Positions 27,896 through 35,703 of a stretch of 64,000 nucleotides of DNA are shown here, in pieces. Both the position numbers and the translations under genes were made by a program. The notes under the pieces are model-generated. The model ran no database searches, had not been told where the DNA came from, and was given only the letters and a program-made list of their open reading frames with translations. Each line of letters opens with the position of its first letter. The first letter of the stretch is position 1. Source of the stretch: Paenibacillus sp. YN15 (GTDB lineage Bacteria > Bacillota > Bacilli > Paenibacillales > NBRC-103111); assembly GCF_003285005.1 (NCBI RefSeq), contig NZ_QMFA01000006.1:171213-235212 (forward strand), in the 5' to 3' direction.

Positions 27896-28084
27896 CATGA
27901 TGCAAAAGTGCACTTCTTTCATGGGTCAGCTGCTGAAACGGAGGGTCATCATGCAAAAGTGCAGTTAAATCACGCGGATTTCAGCTTTTGGGGCGGTTTC
28001 AAGCGAAAATTAGTGCACTTTTGCATTATGAGAGCGAAAAAGAGGGCTCGCGGCTAAAAATAACTGCACTTTTTTGCATGATAG
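27896..28084 (+). repeat. Four-arm intergenic repeat B, copy 1
   Basis: Arms around GCAAAAGTGCA: forward at 27896-27916 and 27947-27967, inverted at 28008-28030 and 28058-28084. Forward arms are 51 bases apart and inverted arms 50. A copy in the opposite orientation lies at 54454-54639; shared inner text includes CGGAGGGTCATCATGCAAAA. Confidence 0.85.
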
Positions 28085-28090
28085 AATTGC

Positions 28091-28255
28091 TAGGGCGTGT
28101 TTGCAAACTCCGAATGGAGCAGCTAATGCCCAAATTTTCGTTCATGGCAAGGCACTTTCGCGAAGGCGTACCGGGGGTACGTCAAGCGGAAGTAACGCCG
28201 CAAGGGACGAAAAGGCAGTGAAAGATGCCCTCAAGCAGGTTTGCAACACGGCCTA
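28091..28255 (+). mobile_element. MITE-like element D, copy 1
   Basis: About 165 bp with imperfect terminal inverted repeats (TAGGGCGTGTTTGCAAAC at the left, GTTTGCAACACGGCCTA at the right) and a central palindrome GTACCGGGGGTAC at 28168-28180. It has no coding capacity. An inverted copy lies at 63834-64000 and is aligned over its whole length. It sits directly next to repeat B. Confidence 0.75.
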
Positions 28256-28427
28256 GGATATGGATCACTCTCGAGGAGGGGTTACCCCTTCTACTACGGA
28301 ACTCAGTGACTTTTGCTGTCAAATACATAGCTGAGTTATTACAAAAAATCAAATGCAAGTAACCTCCAAGTGGGCAAAAAGCCGAATGTACTTTTTAGTA
28401 TAAGCTCAGGCGGGGTGGTTAAACGGG

Positions 28428-28613
28428 CAGAACGGACAGGGGAGCCGTTATTTCGCTCCTTTTCCCTCTTTCGCGAATTTCACGGCCACACGATTCGCTA
28501 TTTCCCCATTTGGACAGCCACAAGCACCGATTTTCGCCTCATAACGGACCCATAGTCCGACTGGTTGGGAAAATACCAATTTTTCGCCAATTAACGGATT
28601 CTATGTCCGTTTG
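28428..28613. repeat. Four-arm intergenic repeat C (single copy here)
   Basis: Built on AACGGAC/GTCCGTT arms: CAGAACGGACAGGGGAGCCG at 28428 is the inverted counterpart of the arm ending TGTCCGTTTG at 28611; internal weaker arms lie around 28508-28537 and 28535-28565. Length and arm spacing are like repeats A and B. Only one copy occurs in the window, so repeat status rests on this symmetry. Confidence 0.55.
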
Positions 28614-28786
28614 TCGTTTGCGCCGGTCCACCAGTATAGCCCAAGCTGTTGGATGCTGGCGGTCTTTGCGGCGAACGCCGGCAAAGCAAAGCTGGCTGCA
28701 GGTGCGGCTCCCGTCCAAGACTGGACGGTTGTTCGCACGGTGAAGGCGGCTGCCATTTTGACAGGCAGGCCTCAGGCACTTTTCAT

Positions 28787-28815
28787 TTGCAATCGGACAG
28801 GGCTGCAGGTATAAT
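28787..28815 (+). promoter_or_regulatory. Promoter P1 upstream of recA
   Basis: TTGCAA (28787-28792), 17-base spacer, TATAAT (28810-28815): a near-perfect sigma-A promoter. Its transcript would meet a terminator-like hairpin after about 50 bases. Confidence 0.75.
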
Positions 28816-28836
28816 ATAGGTATATGTTTGCGGAAG

Positions 28837-28873
28837 AACCGTAACAGGGAGGACCTCTTGGTTGCGGTTTTTT
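28837..28873 (+). terminator. Terminator-like hairpin in the recA leader
   Basis: AACCGTAAC (28837-28845) pairs with GTTGCGGTT (28861-28869), nine base pairs with one G-U, followed by T residues to 28873. The loop holds AGGGAGG and a TTG codon. Confidence 0.65.
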
Positions 28874-28941
28874 GTTTCCCAAGCATACGAATGTATGTTC
28901 GAAAAAAACCTTGGCAAAACGGTAAAAAGCAGTTATTATAG
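28858..28941 (+). CDS. Possible 27-codon leader ORF before recA
   Basis: TTG at 28858 follows AGGGAGG (28846-28852) at a spacing of five bases and opens a 27-codon frame ending TAG at 28939-28941. The ribosome site lies in the loop of the leader hairpin and codons 2-4 form its 3' arm, so translation could disturb the hairpin. The encoded peptide begins [14 protein letters not shown]. It could be chance; there is no homology support. Confidence 0.25.
   Translation: MVAVFCFPSIRMYVRKKPWQNGKKQLL
28888..28901 (+). promoter_or_regulatory. LexA (SOS) box of recA
   Basis: CGAATGTATGTTCG differs at one position from the Firmicute LexA site CGAAC-N4-GTTCG. It lies nine bases before the -35 of promoter P2. 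Confidence 0.75.
28911..28939 (+). promoter_or_regulatory. Promoter P2 of recA
   Basis: TTGGCA (28911-28916), 17-base spacer, TATTAT (28934-28939), about 30 bases before the recA start. The adjacent LexA box marks it as the SOS-regulated promoter. Confidence 0.65.
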
Positions 28942-28975
28942 TATTATCATCCTAATCAAAAGGGAAGTGAGTCTC

Positions 28976-30031
28976 TTGGCAGATCGTCGCGCAGCACTGG
29001 AAGCGGCACTTCGCAATATTGAAAAGCAATTCGGCAAAGGCTCCATTATGAAGCTGGGAGAATCCACCCATATGCAGGTGGAGACCATTCCCAGCGGCTC
29101 TCTCGCACTGGATATTGCCCTTGGCGTCGGCGGCTTGCCCCGCGGCCGGATTATTGAGATATATGGACCGGAGTCCTCCGGTAAGACCACCGTCGCATTG
29201 CATGCTATTGCAGAGGTGCAGAAGACAGGCGGACAAGCCGCATTCATCGATGCGGAGCATGCCTTGGACCCGCTGTATGCCAGCAAGCTTGGCATCAACA
29301 TTGACGAGCTTCTTCTGTCCCAGCCGGATACCGGCGAACAGGCGCTTGAGATTGCCGAAGCCCTGGTGCGCAGCGGCGCCGTGGATATCATTGTTGTGGA
29401 CTCCGTAGCGGCCCTTGTGCCGAAGGCGGAAATTGAAGGCGAGATGGGAGATTCCCATGTGGGCCTGCAGGCCCGGCTGATGTCCCAGGCTCTGCGGAAG
29501 CTGTCCGGCGCCATCAACAAGTCCAAGGTTATTGCCATTTTCATCAACCAGCTGCGTGAGAAGGTAGGCGTGATGTTCGGCAATCCGGAAACAACCCCCG
29601 GCGGCCGCGCGCTGAAATTTTACTCCACCATCCGTCTGGATATCCGCCGCATCGAGTCCGTGAAGCAGGGCAACGATATTGTGGGCAACCGCACCCGGAT
29701 TAAAGTGGTGAAGAACAAGGTGGCTCCGCCGTTTAAGCAATGCGAGATTGACATTATGTACGGCGAGGGTGTGTCCAGGGAAGGCAGCATTGTGGATATC
29801 GGCACCGAAATGGACATCGTCCAGAAGAGCGGCGCATGGTTCTCCTACAATGGCGACCGCCTGGGCCAAGGCCGTGAGAATGCCAAGCAATTCCTGAAGG
29901 AAAATCCGTCGGTGCGCGACGCCATTGAGAGGAAAATCCGCGAAAACAGCAACCTGATTACCAGCATTCCGCCTGCTTCCAATGAGGAAGAGGATGAAGA
30001 AGAGCCGGAGGATTTTGAAGACGCGGAATAA
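28976..30031 (+). CDS. recA: Recombinase RecA
   Basis: ATP-dependent strand-exchange protein of homologous recombination and SOS co-protease, 351 residues. Walker A is GPESSGKTT (about residues 67-75); other signatures are [20 protein letters not shown] and the acidic C-terminal tail [18 protein letters not shown] at 28976, behind AAGGGAAG, gives the standard start [12 protein letters not shown]; a frame open to 28862 would add 38 codons that cross promoter P2 and the LexA box. A GC-rich hairpin at 30061-30090 separates it from recX. Confidence 0.97.
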   Translation: MADRRAALEAALRNIEKQFGKGSIMKLGESTHMQVETIPSGSLALDIALGVGGLPRGRIIEIYGPESSGKTTVALHAIAEVQKTGGQAAFIDAEHALDPLYASKLGINIDELLLSQPDTGEQALEIAEALVRSGAVDIIVVDSVAALVPKAEIEGEMGDSHVGLQARLMSQALRKLSGAINKSKVIAIFINQLREKVGVMFGNPETTPGGRALKFYSTIRLDIRRIESVKQGNDIVGNRTRIKVVKNKVAPPFKQCEIDIMYGEGVSREGSIVDIGTEMDIVQKSGAWFSYNGDRLGQGRENAKQFLKENPSVRDAIERKIRENSNLITSIPPASNEEEDEEEPEDFEDAE

Positions 30032-30060
30032 GGCAGCAGCAACACCTTACACAAACCGGC

Positions 30061-30090
30061 AAGGGCACCCTGGACAAGCAGGGTGCCCTT
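30061..30090 (+). terminator. Strong hairpin between recA and recX
   Basis: AAGGGCACCCTG (30061-30072) pairs perfectly with CAGGGTGCCCTT (30079-30090). The T-run after it is poor (CTTGCAG), so it may be a partial terminator or a processing/stability element that lowers recX expression. Confidence 0.65.
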
Positions 30091-30115
30091 CTTGCAGAAA
30101 GGAACGTAGAAGGAT

Positions 30116-30784
30116 ATGTCGAACGGCGAAGCAGCGGCGGGATGGATCACTTCGGTAGAACGGCAAAAAGGCAACAAGAAGCGGTACAATCTGTTTATTG
30201 ACGGTGTGTACGCCTTTTCGGTGCATGAGGATATCATGATCCGCCACCGGCTCCTGAAGGGGGAGGCGGTGGATGCAGCATCCATCGCCGGGATTGTGAT
30301 GGATGATGAACGCCATCAGGCGTATCTGGAGGCCATCCGGTACATCGGCAGACGGCCCCGCTCACAGCAGGAGGTCCGGCTCCATTTGAAGGAGAAGGAA
30401 TACGAGCCGGAGCGGATCAATGAGGTTGTGGAGCGCCTTTCGGGGGAAGGATATCTTAATGATGAGGCCTTTGCCAAGCTGTGGACGGAGAACCGGATCA
30501 GGAGCCAGAAGAAGGGCAGAAAATGGGTGGAGATGGAGCTCTCCCAGAAGGGTGTGGATGACGCGGATATTTCCTCCGCCCTGGGCAGCATCGATCCCGA
30601 AGAGGAATATGCGGCCGCTCTGGATTCGGCCGTGAAGAAATGGCGGCTCACCGGGGGGGAACCCTTTGAACGGAAGCAGAAGGCTATGACCTATCTTCTG
30701 CGCAGGGGATACTCCCATGAATTGGTGAAGCGGGTGGTCCGGGAGGTTTCTGACCAAGCTCCGGATGAGGATGCGGATTTTTGA
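30116..30784 (+). CDS. recX: RecA regulator RecX
   Basis: Three-helix-repeat protein of 222 residues that modulates RecA filaments. Typical features: ITSVERQKGNKKRYNLFIDG near the N-terminus, RPRSQQEVRLHLKEKEY (about residues 80-96) and YLNDEAFAKLWTENRIRSQK. It follows recA by 84 bases with a strong hairpin in between, a common way of keeping the regulator below RecA levels. The start ATG 30116 has a moderate site AGAAGGA. Confidence 0.92.
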   Translation: MSNGEAAAGWITSVERQKGNKKRYNLFIDGVYAFSVHEDIMIRHRLLKGEAVDAASIAGIVMDDERHQAYLEAIRYIGRRPRSQQEVRLHLKEKEYEPERINEVVERLSGEGYLNDEAFAKLWTENRIRSQKKGRKWVEMELSQKGVDDADISSALGSIDPEEEYAAALDSAVKKWRLTGGEPFERKQKAMTYLLRRGYSHELVKRVVREVSDQAPDEDADF

Positions 30785-30864
30785 CAACGGTGGGTAAGAT
30801 AAGGGCGGAGCATCCTATCCTTACACGGCAGGGGAGAAATGTGTTGGGTTTGATTGACAATAGC

Positions 30865-30894
30865 TTGACAATGTTCTTCGACAAAAGCTAAAAT
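30865..30894 (+). promoter_or_regulatory. Sigma-A promoter of rny
   Basis: TTGACA (30865-30870), 18-base spacer, TAAAAT (30889-30894). A second TTGACA lies at 30854-30859. The leader to the rny start is long, about 175 bases, with an AC-rich sequence and a small hairpin CCAAGCTACACCTTGG near 31037. Confidence 0.65.
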
Positions 30895-31075
30895 GTTCAT
30901 GTATATTTTATTTTGATTTAAATATGCAGGAGCTTTCGCCAATTCATTAATTCCGCCGTAAGACCCGAAAAAACCGAAAACGATTGAGCATGCGTGAAGC
31001 AGACTGAAACCCACGGATTAAAAACCGAATACCCCCCAAGCTACACCTTGGAGAAACGACGAGGAGGTGACGTAG

Positions 31076-32620
31076 ATGCAGCAAGTCATCATCACCATCG
31101 CAATCTCGCTCGTGACTGCTCTGATTGGCGCTTGGATCGGTTTTCTTATCCGCAAATCGATTGCTGAAGCGAAAATTTCCAGTGCAGAGCAGGCAGCCGA
31201 GCAGATTATCGAAGGTGCCAAGAAAGAAGCCGATGCACTGAAGAAAGAAACGGTTGTGGAAGCGAAGGACGAGGTTCACCGCCTCCGCACCGAAGCTGAA
31301 AAAGACATTCGTGAGCGTCGTAACGAAATTCAACGACAAGAACGGCGACTGTTGCAAAAAGAGGAAACGCTGGATAAAAAGATTGATTCCCTGGAGCGCA
31401 AGGAAGAGCAAGTTGCGAATAAAGAGAAGCGCATTGAAGAAACCCAGGCTCAAATTGACCAGCTTTACAAGGATCAGGTATCCGAGCTGGAGCGGATTTC
31501 CGCACTGACCATGGAAGAGGCCAGAACCATTATCCTCACCAATGTGGAGCAGGAAGTGCGTCACGAGACCGCCCAGATGATCAAGGAGATCGAATCCCAA
31601 GCCAGAGAGGAAGCAGACAAGAAGGCAAGAGAGATCATTACTCTCGCCATTCAGCGTTGTGCTGCCGACCATGTAGCGGAAACGACTGTATCTGTCGTCT
31701 CCCTGCCCAACGAGGAAATGAAGGGCCGGATTATCGGCCGTGAAGGACGCAATATTCGTGCGCTGGAAACCCTGACAGGCATCGACCTGATCATCGATGA
31801 CACACCGGAAGCGGTGATTCTGTCCGGTTTTGACCCCATCCGCCGGGAGATTGCCCGGACCTCGCTGGAGAAGCTGGTGGCGGACGGCCGGATTCACCCG
31901 GCCCGCATTGAAGAAATGGTAGAAAAATCGCGCAAGGAAGTGGATGAACGCATCCGTGAATACGGAGAGCAAGCCACCTTCGAGGTGGGCGTTCACGGTC
32001 TGCACCCGGATCTCATCAAGATTCTGGGACGTTTACGGTTTCGTACGAGCTACGGCCAGAATGTGCTTAAGCATTCCATGGAAGTGGCCTACCTGGCCGG
32101 ACTTATGGCGGGAGAACTGGGAGAAGACGTTACATTGGCGAAACGTGCCGGCCTTCTTCACGATATCGGCAAAGCGCTGGATCATGAAGTGGAAGGCTCC
32201 CATGTTGAAATTGGCGTAGAAATTGGCAAAAAGTATAAAGAACATCCCGTAGTGATCAACAGCATTGCATCCCATCACGGGGATTGCGAAGCCACCTCCG
32301 TCACCGCCATGCTGGTAGGCGCGGCAGACGCCTTGTCTGCGGCACGGCCGGGCGCCCGGAGAGAGACGCTGGAAACCTATATCAAGCGTCTGGAGAAGCT
32401 GGAGGATATCTGCGAATCGTTCGAGGGCGTGGAGAAGTCGTACGCTATCCAAGCCGGCCGGGAAATCCGGGTTATGGTCCAGCCCGACAAGGTGGACGAT
32501 ACCGAATCCTTCCGTTTGGCCAGAGACATTACCAAGAAAATCGAAAGCGAGCTGGATTATCCGGGCCACATTAAGGTAACGGTGATCCGGGAAACCCGCG
32601 CTGTGGAGTACGCTAAGTAA
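31076..32620 (+). CDS. rny: Ribonuclease Y
   Basis: Membrane-tethered endoribonuclease that starts bulk mRNA decay, 514 residues. Order of domains: one N-terminal membrane helix (residues 3-25), a long Glu/Lys/Arg coiled coil (about 30-190), a KH domain (about 205-270; [19 protein letters not shown]) and an HD domain (about 330-425; [10 protein letters not shown] and [12 protein letters not shown]). The start follows GAGGAGGTGACG. In the same window lie RNase J and RicA, all connected with RNA processing in Bacillus. A terminator follows. Confidence 0.96.
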   Translation: MQQVIITIAISLVTALIGAWIGFLIRKSIAEAKISSAEQAAEQIIEGAKKEADALKKETVVEAKDEVHRLRTEAEKDIRERRNEIQRQERRLLQKEETLDKKIDSLERKEEQVANKEKRIEETQAQIDQLYKDQVSELERISALTMEEARTIILTNVEQEVRHETAQMIKEIESQAREEADKKAREIITLAIQRCAADHVAETTVSVVSLPNEEMKGRIIGREGRNIRALETLTGIDLIIDDTPEAVILSGFDPIRREIARTSLEKLVADGRIHPARIEEMVEKSRKEVDERIREYGEQATFEVGVHGLHPDLIKILGRLRFRTSYGQNVLKHSMEVAYLAGLMAGELGEDVTLAKRAGLLHDIGKALDHEVEGSHVEIGVEIGKKYKEHPVVINSIASHHGDCEATSVTAMLVGAADALSAARPGARRETLETYIKRLEKLEDICESFEGVEKSYAIQAGREIRVMVQPDKVDDTESFRLARDITKKIESELDYPGHIKVTVIRETRAVEYAK

Positions 32621-32643
32621 TCAGCTCATAGGAACATGGGGGA

Positions 32644-32675
32644 GAGTGGCTGCTAAAGCCACTTTCCTTTTCTTT
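32644..32675 (+). terminator. Probable terminator after rny
   Basis: AGTGGCT (32645-32651) with AGCCACT (32657-32663) followed by a T/C-rich run. Confidence 0.65.
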
Positions 32676-32726
32676 GCAGGGCTTATTCGCCCGGCAAGCG
32701 TGAAGAAGGCAATTGGAGGGATTCCC

Positions 32727-33521
32727 ATTAAACTGTTATTTATTGGCGATATCGTTGGTTCTGTAGGCCGCAAGGCGCTCCGGAATGTGCTTCCCGGACT
32801 GAAGTCCAAATACCGTCCGGACGTGATCCTGGTCAATGGCGAAAATGCCGCCCATGGGCGGGGAATCAACCAGGCGATTGCAAGAGAATTTTTCGACCAA
32901 GGTGTTCACGGCATCACCATGGGCAACCATACCTGGGATAACCGGGAGATTTTCGACTTTATCGACGATGAGCCGCGCTTGATCCGCCCGGCAAACTTCC
33001 CATATGGAACGCCGGGGAACGGCTATATGTCCCTGAAGGCGGCCGGCAAGGACCTGCTGGTGATCAATCTGCAGGGAAGAACCTTTTTGCCGCCGCTGGA
33101 TTGCCCGTTTCAAACAGTGGATGCCATTCTGGAGCGGGAGGGCAGCCGGCATAAATATATATTTGTGGATTTCCACGCCGAAGCCACCTCGGAGAAAATC
33201 GCCATGGGCTGGTACCTGAACGGCCGCGTATCCGCCGTGGTAGGGACGCATACTCATGTGCAGAGCAACGACAACCGGGTTCTCCCGGGAGGCACGGCAT
33301 ACCTCACGGATGTGGGTATGGTCGGCCCCCGTGACGGGATATTGGGCATGGAGCAGGAAGGCGTTATGCACCGGTTTTTGACCCAACTGCCGTCGCGCTT
33401 TGTTGTGGATGAAGGCAAATGGCATTTTCACGCGGCTGTTATCGAGCTGGACGACCAGACGGGGCTGGCCAAGAGCATTCAGCAGATCCGGACCGACGAG
33501 GATAATTACATCAGCGAGTAG
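32727..33521 (+). CDS. ymdB: YmdB phosphodiesterase, apparently with an ATT start codon
   Basis: Calcineurin-like metallophosphodiesterase of the TIGR00282/YmdB family, 264 residues, linked in B. subtilis to biofilm gene control and RNase Y. Metal-ligand motifs: LFIGDIVGSVGR, NGENAAHG, GNHTWDN, DFHAEATSEK and GTHTHVQ. Homologues begin directly at the strand leading to FIGD, which here corresponds to ATT at 32727, six bases after TTGGAGGG. The only close alternative, GTG at 32700, would add nine residues and has no ribosome site. AUU starts are rare (infC is the classic case), or a base error may hide an ATG. Confidence 0.85.
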   Translation: MKLLFIGDIVGSVGRKALRNVLPGLKSKYRPDVILVNGENAAHGRGINQAIAREFFDQGVHGITMGNHTWDNREIFDFIDDEPRLIRPANFPYGTPGNGYMSLKAAGKDLLVINLQGRTFLPPLDCPFQTVDAILEREGSRHKYIFVDFHAEATSEKIAMGWYLNGRVSAVVGTHTHVQSNDNRVLPGGTAYLTDVGMVGPRDGILGMEQEGVMHRFLTQLPSRFVVDEGKWHFHAAVIELDDQTGLAKSIQQIRTDEDNYISE

Positions 33522-33548
33522 TTAGGCCTGCCGGCAAAAAAGCCAAGA

Positions 33549-33583
33549 AGAAGCTGTCCTTAAACGGGCGGTTTCTTTTTTTT
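33549..33583 (+). terminator. Intrinsic terminator after ymdB
   Basis: GAAGCTGTCC (33550-33559) pairs, with G-U pairs, to GGGCGGTTTC (33566-33575), followed by a long T-run. Confidence 0.75.
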
Positions 33584-33667
33584 GTAAAAGGCGATGGCAT
33601 GTATTGAAAATCTTGTGAATATGATGGGTACTGGAATCCATCACCTATCCCCTGGGAGGTACCTTTC

Positions 33668-33928
33668 ATGGAAGTATTAAAGGTTTCAGCTAAATCCAAC
33701 CCAAACTCCGTAGCAGGTGCGCTGGCTGGCGTGTTGAGGGAAAGGGGAGCGGCAGAACTTCAGGCGATTGGAGCAGGCGCACTGAACCAGGCTGTGAAGG
33801 CCGTGGCCATTGCCCGCGGCTTCGTAGCTCCCGGCGGAGTGGATCTGATTTGCATACCGGCTTTTACGGATATTGTCATAGACGGAGAAGACAGAACGGC
33901 GATTAAGCTCATCGTCGAACCCCGCTAG
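33668..33928 (+). CDS. spoVS: Stage V sporulation protein S
   Basis: Alba-fold nucleic-acid-binding-like protein of 86 residues, highly conserved in spore formers and needed for timely coat assembly and the step beyond stage V. The sequence MEVLKVSAKSNPNSVAGALA is the family start. It begins after GGGAGG and stands alone: a terminator lies on each side. In B. subtilis it also follows ymdB. No good sigma-H site was found. Confidence 0.96.
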   Translation: MEVLKVSAKSNPNSVAGALAGVLRERGAAELQAIGAGALNQAVKAVAIARGFVAPGGVDLICIPAFTDIVIDGEDRTAIKLIVEPR

Positions 33929-33983
33929 GGGCTGTCTTACAGTCCCTAAGCCGCCTCGCCTCCTTAGAGCGGGATATATGCAG

Positions 33984-34021
33984 CACTGCCTGTTTACGGG
34001 ATGCAGTAGACAGGTTTTTTT
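33984..34021 (+). terminator. Intrinsic terminator after spoVS
   Basis: CCTGT (33989-33993) with ACAGG (34010-34014) and alternative inner pairings, followed by seven T residues. Confidence 0.65.
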
Positions 34022-34068
34022 GTGTTCGCGCATATAGTTATTTCAAAGATAACCAGGGAGGGAAACCC

Positions 34069-35001
34069 ATGAAAATTTTTGATGCCCATTGTGATTTGCT
34101 GGACAAAATGAATCTGCATGCCGAGCTGAGCTTTAAGCAGGACAGCATCTATGCGGATGTTTCGTTCCCCCGCCTGAACAAAGCGGGGGTTGCGGTGCAA
34201 TGCTTTGCGGTATTTGTGTCCAACCGGCCGTATGTGTCCTTTGCCCAGCTGCTGGAGAGCTTCGATACCTTTCATAGCCGGATTGCCAGCCATGAAGGGG
34301 TCAGGCATATCCGCACCAGGGCGGACCTGGCGGATGCCGAAACGGACGGGAAGCTGGGGGCCATCCTGACCCTGGAGGGGGCGGACGGGCTGGAGGGCAG
34401 TCTGGTGAATCTGCGCACTGCTTTTGCCATGGGCGTACGGCTGCTGGGGCTGACCTGGAATTACGCCAACTGGGCGGCGGATGGGGTGCTGGAGCCGCGG
34501 AACGGGGGCTTCACGCTGAAGGGGAAGAAGCTGATTGAGGAATGCGGCAGGCTGGGGCTGATTCTGGATGTTTCCCATCTAAGCGACAAAGGGTTTTGGG
34601 AGCTGGCAGAGCACGCGTCCAAGCCCTTCTGCGCCAGCCATTCCAATGTGAGGAGGCTTTGCCCCCACCCCCGGAATTTAACCGACGAGATGATTGGAGT
34701 GCTGATTGCCCGGAAAGGCATGATGGGTCTTACCTTTGTCCCCTGGTTTATCAAGGCGTCGGAGCCTGCCATTAAGGATATTTTGACCCATCTGGACCAT
34801 GTGGCGGCGTTGGGCGGCAAGGGGAGTGTGGGCTTTGGTTCGGATTTTGACGGGGTGGACTATCATATTCCGGGACTGGAGCATGCGGGGAATTATGACC
34901 GCCTGGCCAACGAATTGTACCGCAGGTATTCCGCGGCGGAGGCGGACGGATTTCTCTACGGCAATTGGCGGCGTTTTATGGCGGAGAATTTGCCGGAGTA
35001 A
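34069..35001 (+). CDS. Membrane dipeptidase (peptidase family M19)
   Basis: Zinc dipeptidase of 310 residues, related to renal dipeptidase. The first metal motif is FDAHCDL (residues 3-9, HxD); later come TLEGADGL, LILDVSHLSDKGF and FGSDFDGVD, all typical of M19. No signal peptide is present, so it is probably cytoplasmic and acts on dipeptides, perhaps including D-amino-acid ones. It starts behind CAGGGAGGG. An intergenic repeat follows immediately. Confidence 0.93.
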   Translation: MKIFDAHCDLLDKMNLHAELSFKQDSIYADVSFPRLNKAGVAVQCFAVFVSNRPYVSFAQLLESFDTFHSRIASHEGVRHIRTRADLADAETDGKLGAILTLEGADGLEGSLVNLRTAFAMGVRLLGLTWNYANWAADGVLEPRNGGFTLKGKKLIEECGRLGLILDVSHLSDKGFWELAEHASKPFCASHSNVRRLCPHPRNLTDEMIGVLIARKGMMGLTFVPWFIKASEPAIKDILTHLDHVAALGGKGSVGFGSDFDGVDYHIPGLEHAGNYDRLANELYRRYSAAEADGFLYGNWRRFMAENLPE

Positions 35002-35030
35002 GCAGAAGCGCAAACCGGCCTCCTCCCGGG

Positions 35031-35223
35031 ACGGAACTGAGAGGCTCTTATAGATGCAAAATCGGCTGGCTCCCATTGTTACGGAACTGAAAGGCCCTTG
35101 TGCGGGTGAAAAAGCGACTAAAGGGGGATTCTTGCCACTTTCTCTCCCATAAGAGCTTCTCAGTTCCGCTGGCATGACCGAGCAGCCGAATTTGCCGCTG
35201 TAAGAGTCAAAAAGTTCCGTTAG
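35031..35223. repeat. Four-arm intergenic repeat A, copy 2
   Basis: Same layout as copy 1: ACGGAACTGA arms at 35031-35053 and 35081-35103, inverted arms at 35147-35172 and 35198-35223. Spacer pairing AAAATCGGCTG with CAGCCGAATTT is also kept, although the sequences differ, which argues for selection on, or duplication of, the fold. Confidence 0.85.
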
Positions 35224-35510
35224 CGCGGGAATGGGGGGAAGCGGACGAGGAACAGGCGAGATGAACGCAACGAGAGCCGAATACCGGTACAGGCGAGATG
35301 AACGCAACGAGAGTCGATGAGCGGTACAAGCGGGAGCTGGGATGACGATTTGTTTTTTTGGGACTTACGAGCTATAAAGCGGGACGGCGTCAACAGGCTC
35401 TGATAGGCGTTCTATCCTTGCCTCGTGGTGAAGTGATTAATATAACTATTTATCTATAATAAATATTATTATCAGCGAAAAGAGTTATGTAACAAAATTG
35501 TCAAATTTGC
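35224..35510. repeat. Gap with a 37-bp tandem repeat before korA
   Basis: A 37-bp unit beginning ACAGGCGAGATGAACGCAAC occurs at 35252 and 35289, with a decayed third start at 35326. It is followed by an AT-rich stretch (about 35435-35510) that leads to the korA promoter. No gene is seen. Confidence 0.7.
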
Positions 35511-35539
35511 TTGCAAATCTAACATGGAGCGCATAGAAT
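35511..35539 (+). promoter_or_regulatory. Sigma-A promoter of the korAB operon
   Basis: TTGCAA (35511-35516), 17-base spacer, TAGAAT (35534-35539). The leader is about 160 bases long and contains a short ORF. Confidence 0.6.
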
Positions 35540-35604
35540 CTTGGTGAGGGATAAATAAATGCTTACAGCGGCACTAAAGATTGCGTTTACATTCTGGAAG
35601 TAAA

Positions 35605-35691
35605 ATGGAAGATTACTATCATCCGGGGTCCCTGCAAATCGTGAGTGAGGAAGTGTCAGACAGCCTGTATGCGGGGAATGTCACCAGCTAA
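35605..35691 (+). CDS. Possible 28-codon leader ORF before korA
   Basis: ATG at 35605, preceded by TGGAAG at short spacing, opens 28 codons beginning MEDYYHPGSLQIVSEE. Its TAA stop lies in the korA ribosome site (TAAGGAG), so translation of the two could be coupled. No homologue is recognised; the evidence is position only. Confidence 0.3.
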   Translation: MEDYYHPGSLQIVSEEVSDSLYAGNVTS

Positions 35692-35703
35692 GGAGTGGGC
35701 GTC

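Noticed and set aside
27815..28256. Several frames of 60-80 codons in the cinA-recA gap.
   Set aside because: They lie inside repeats B and D, whose symmetric sequences create open frames by chance.
27896..28613. CRISPR array.
   Set aside because: Repeats are palindromic pairs in inverted order with non-unique spacers, not regular direct repeats, and no cas genes are near.
33590..33667. Sigma-H promoter of spoVS.
   Set aside because: AAAGGCGAT and GTGAATAT resemble the boxes but the spacing of about 19 bases is too long.
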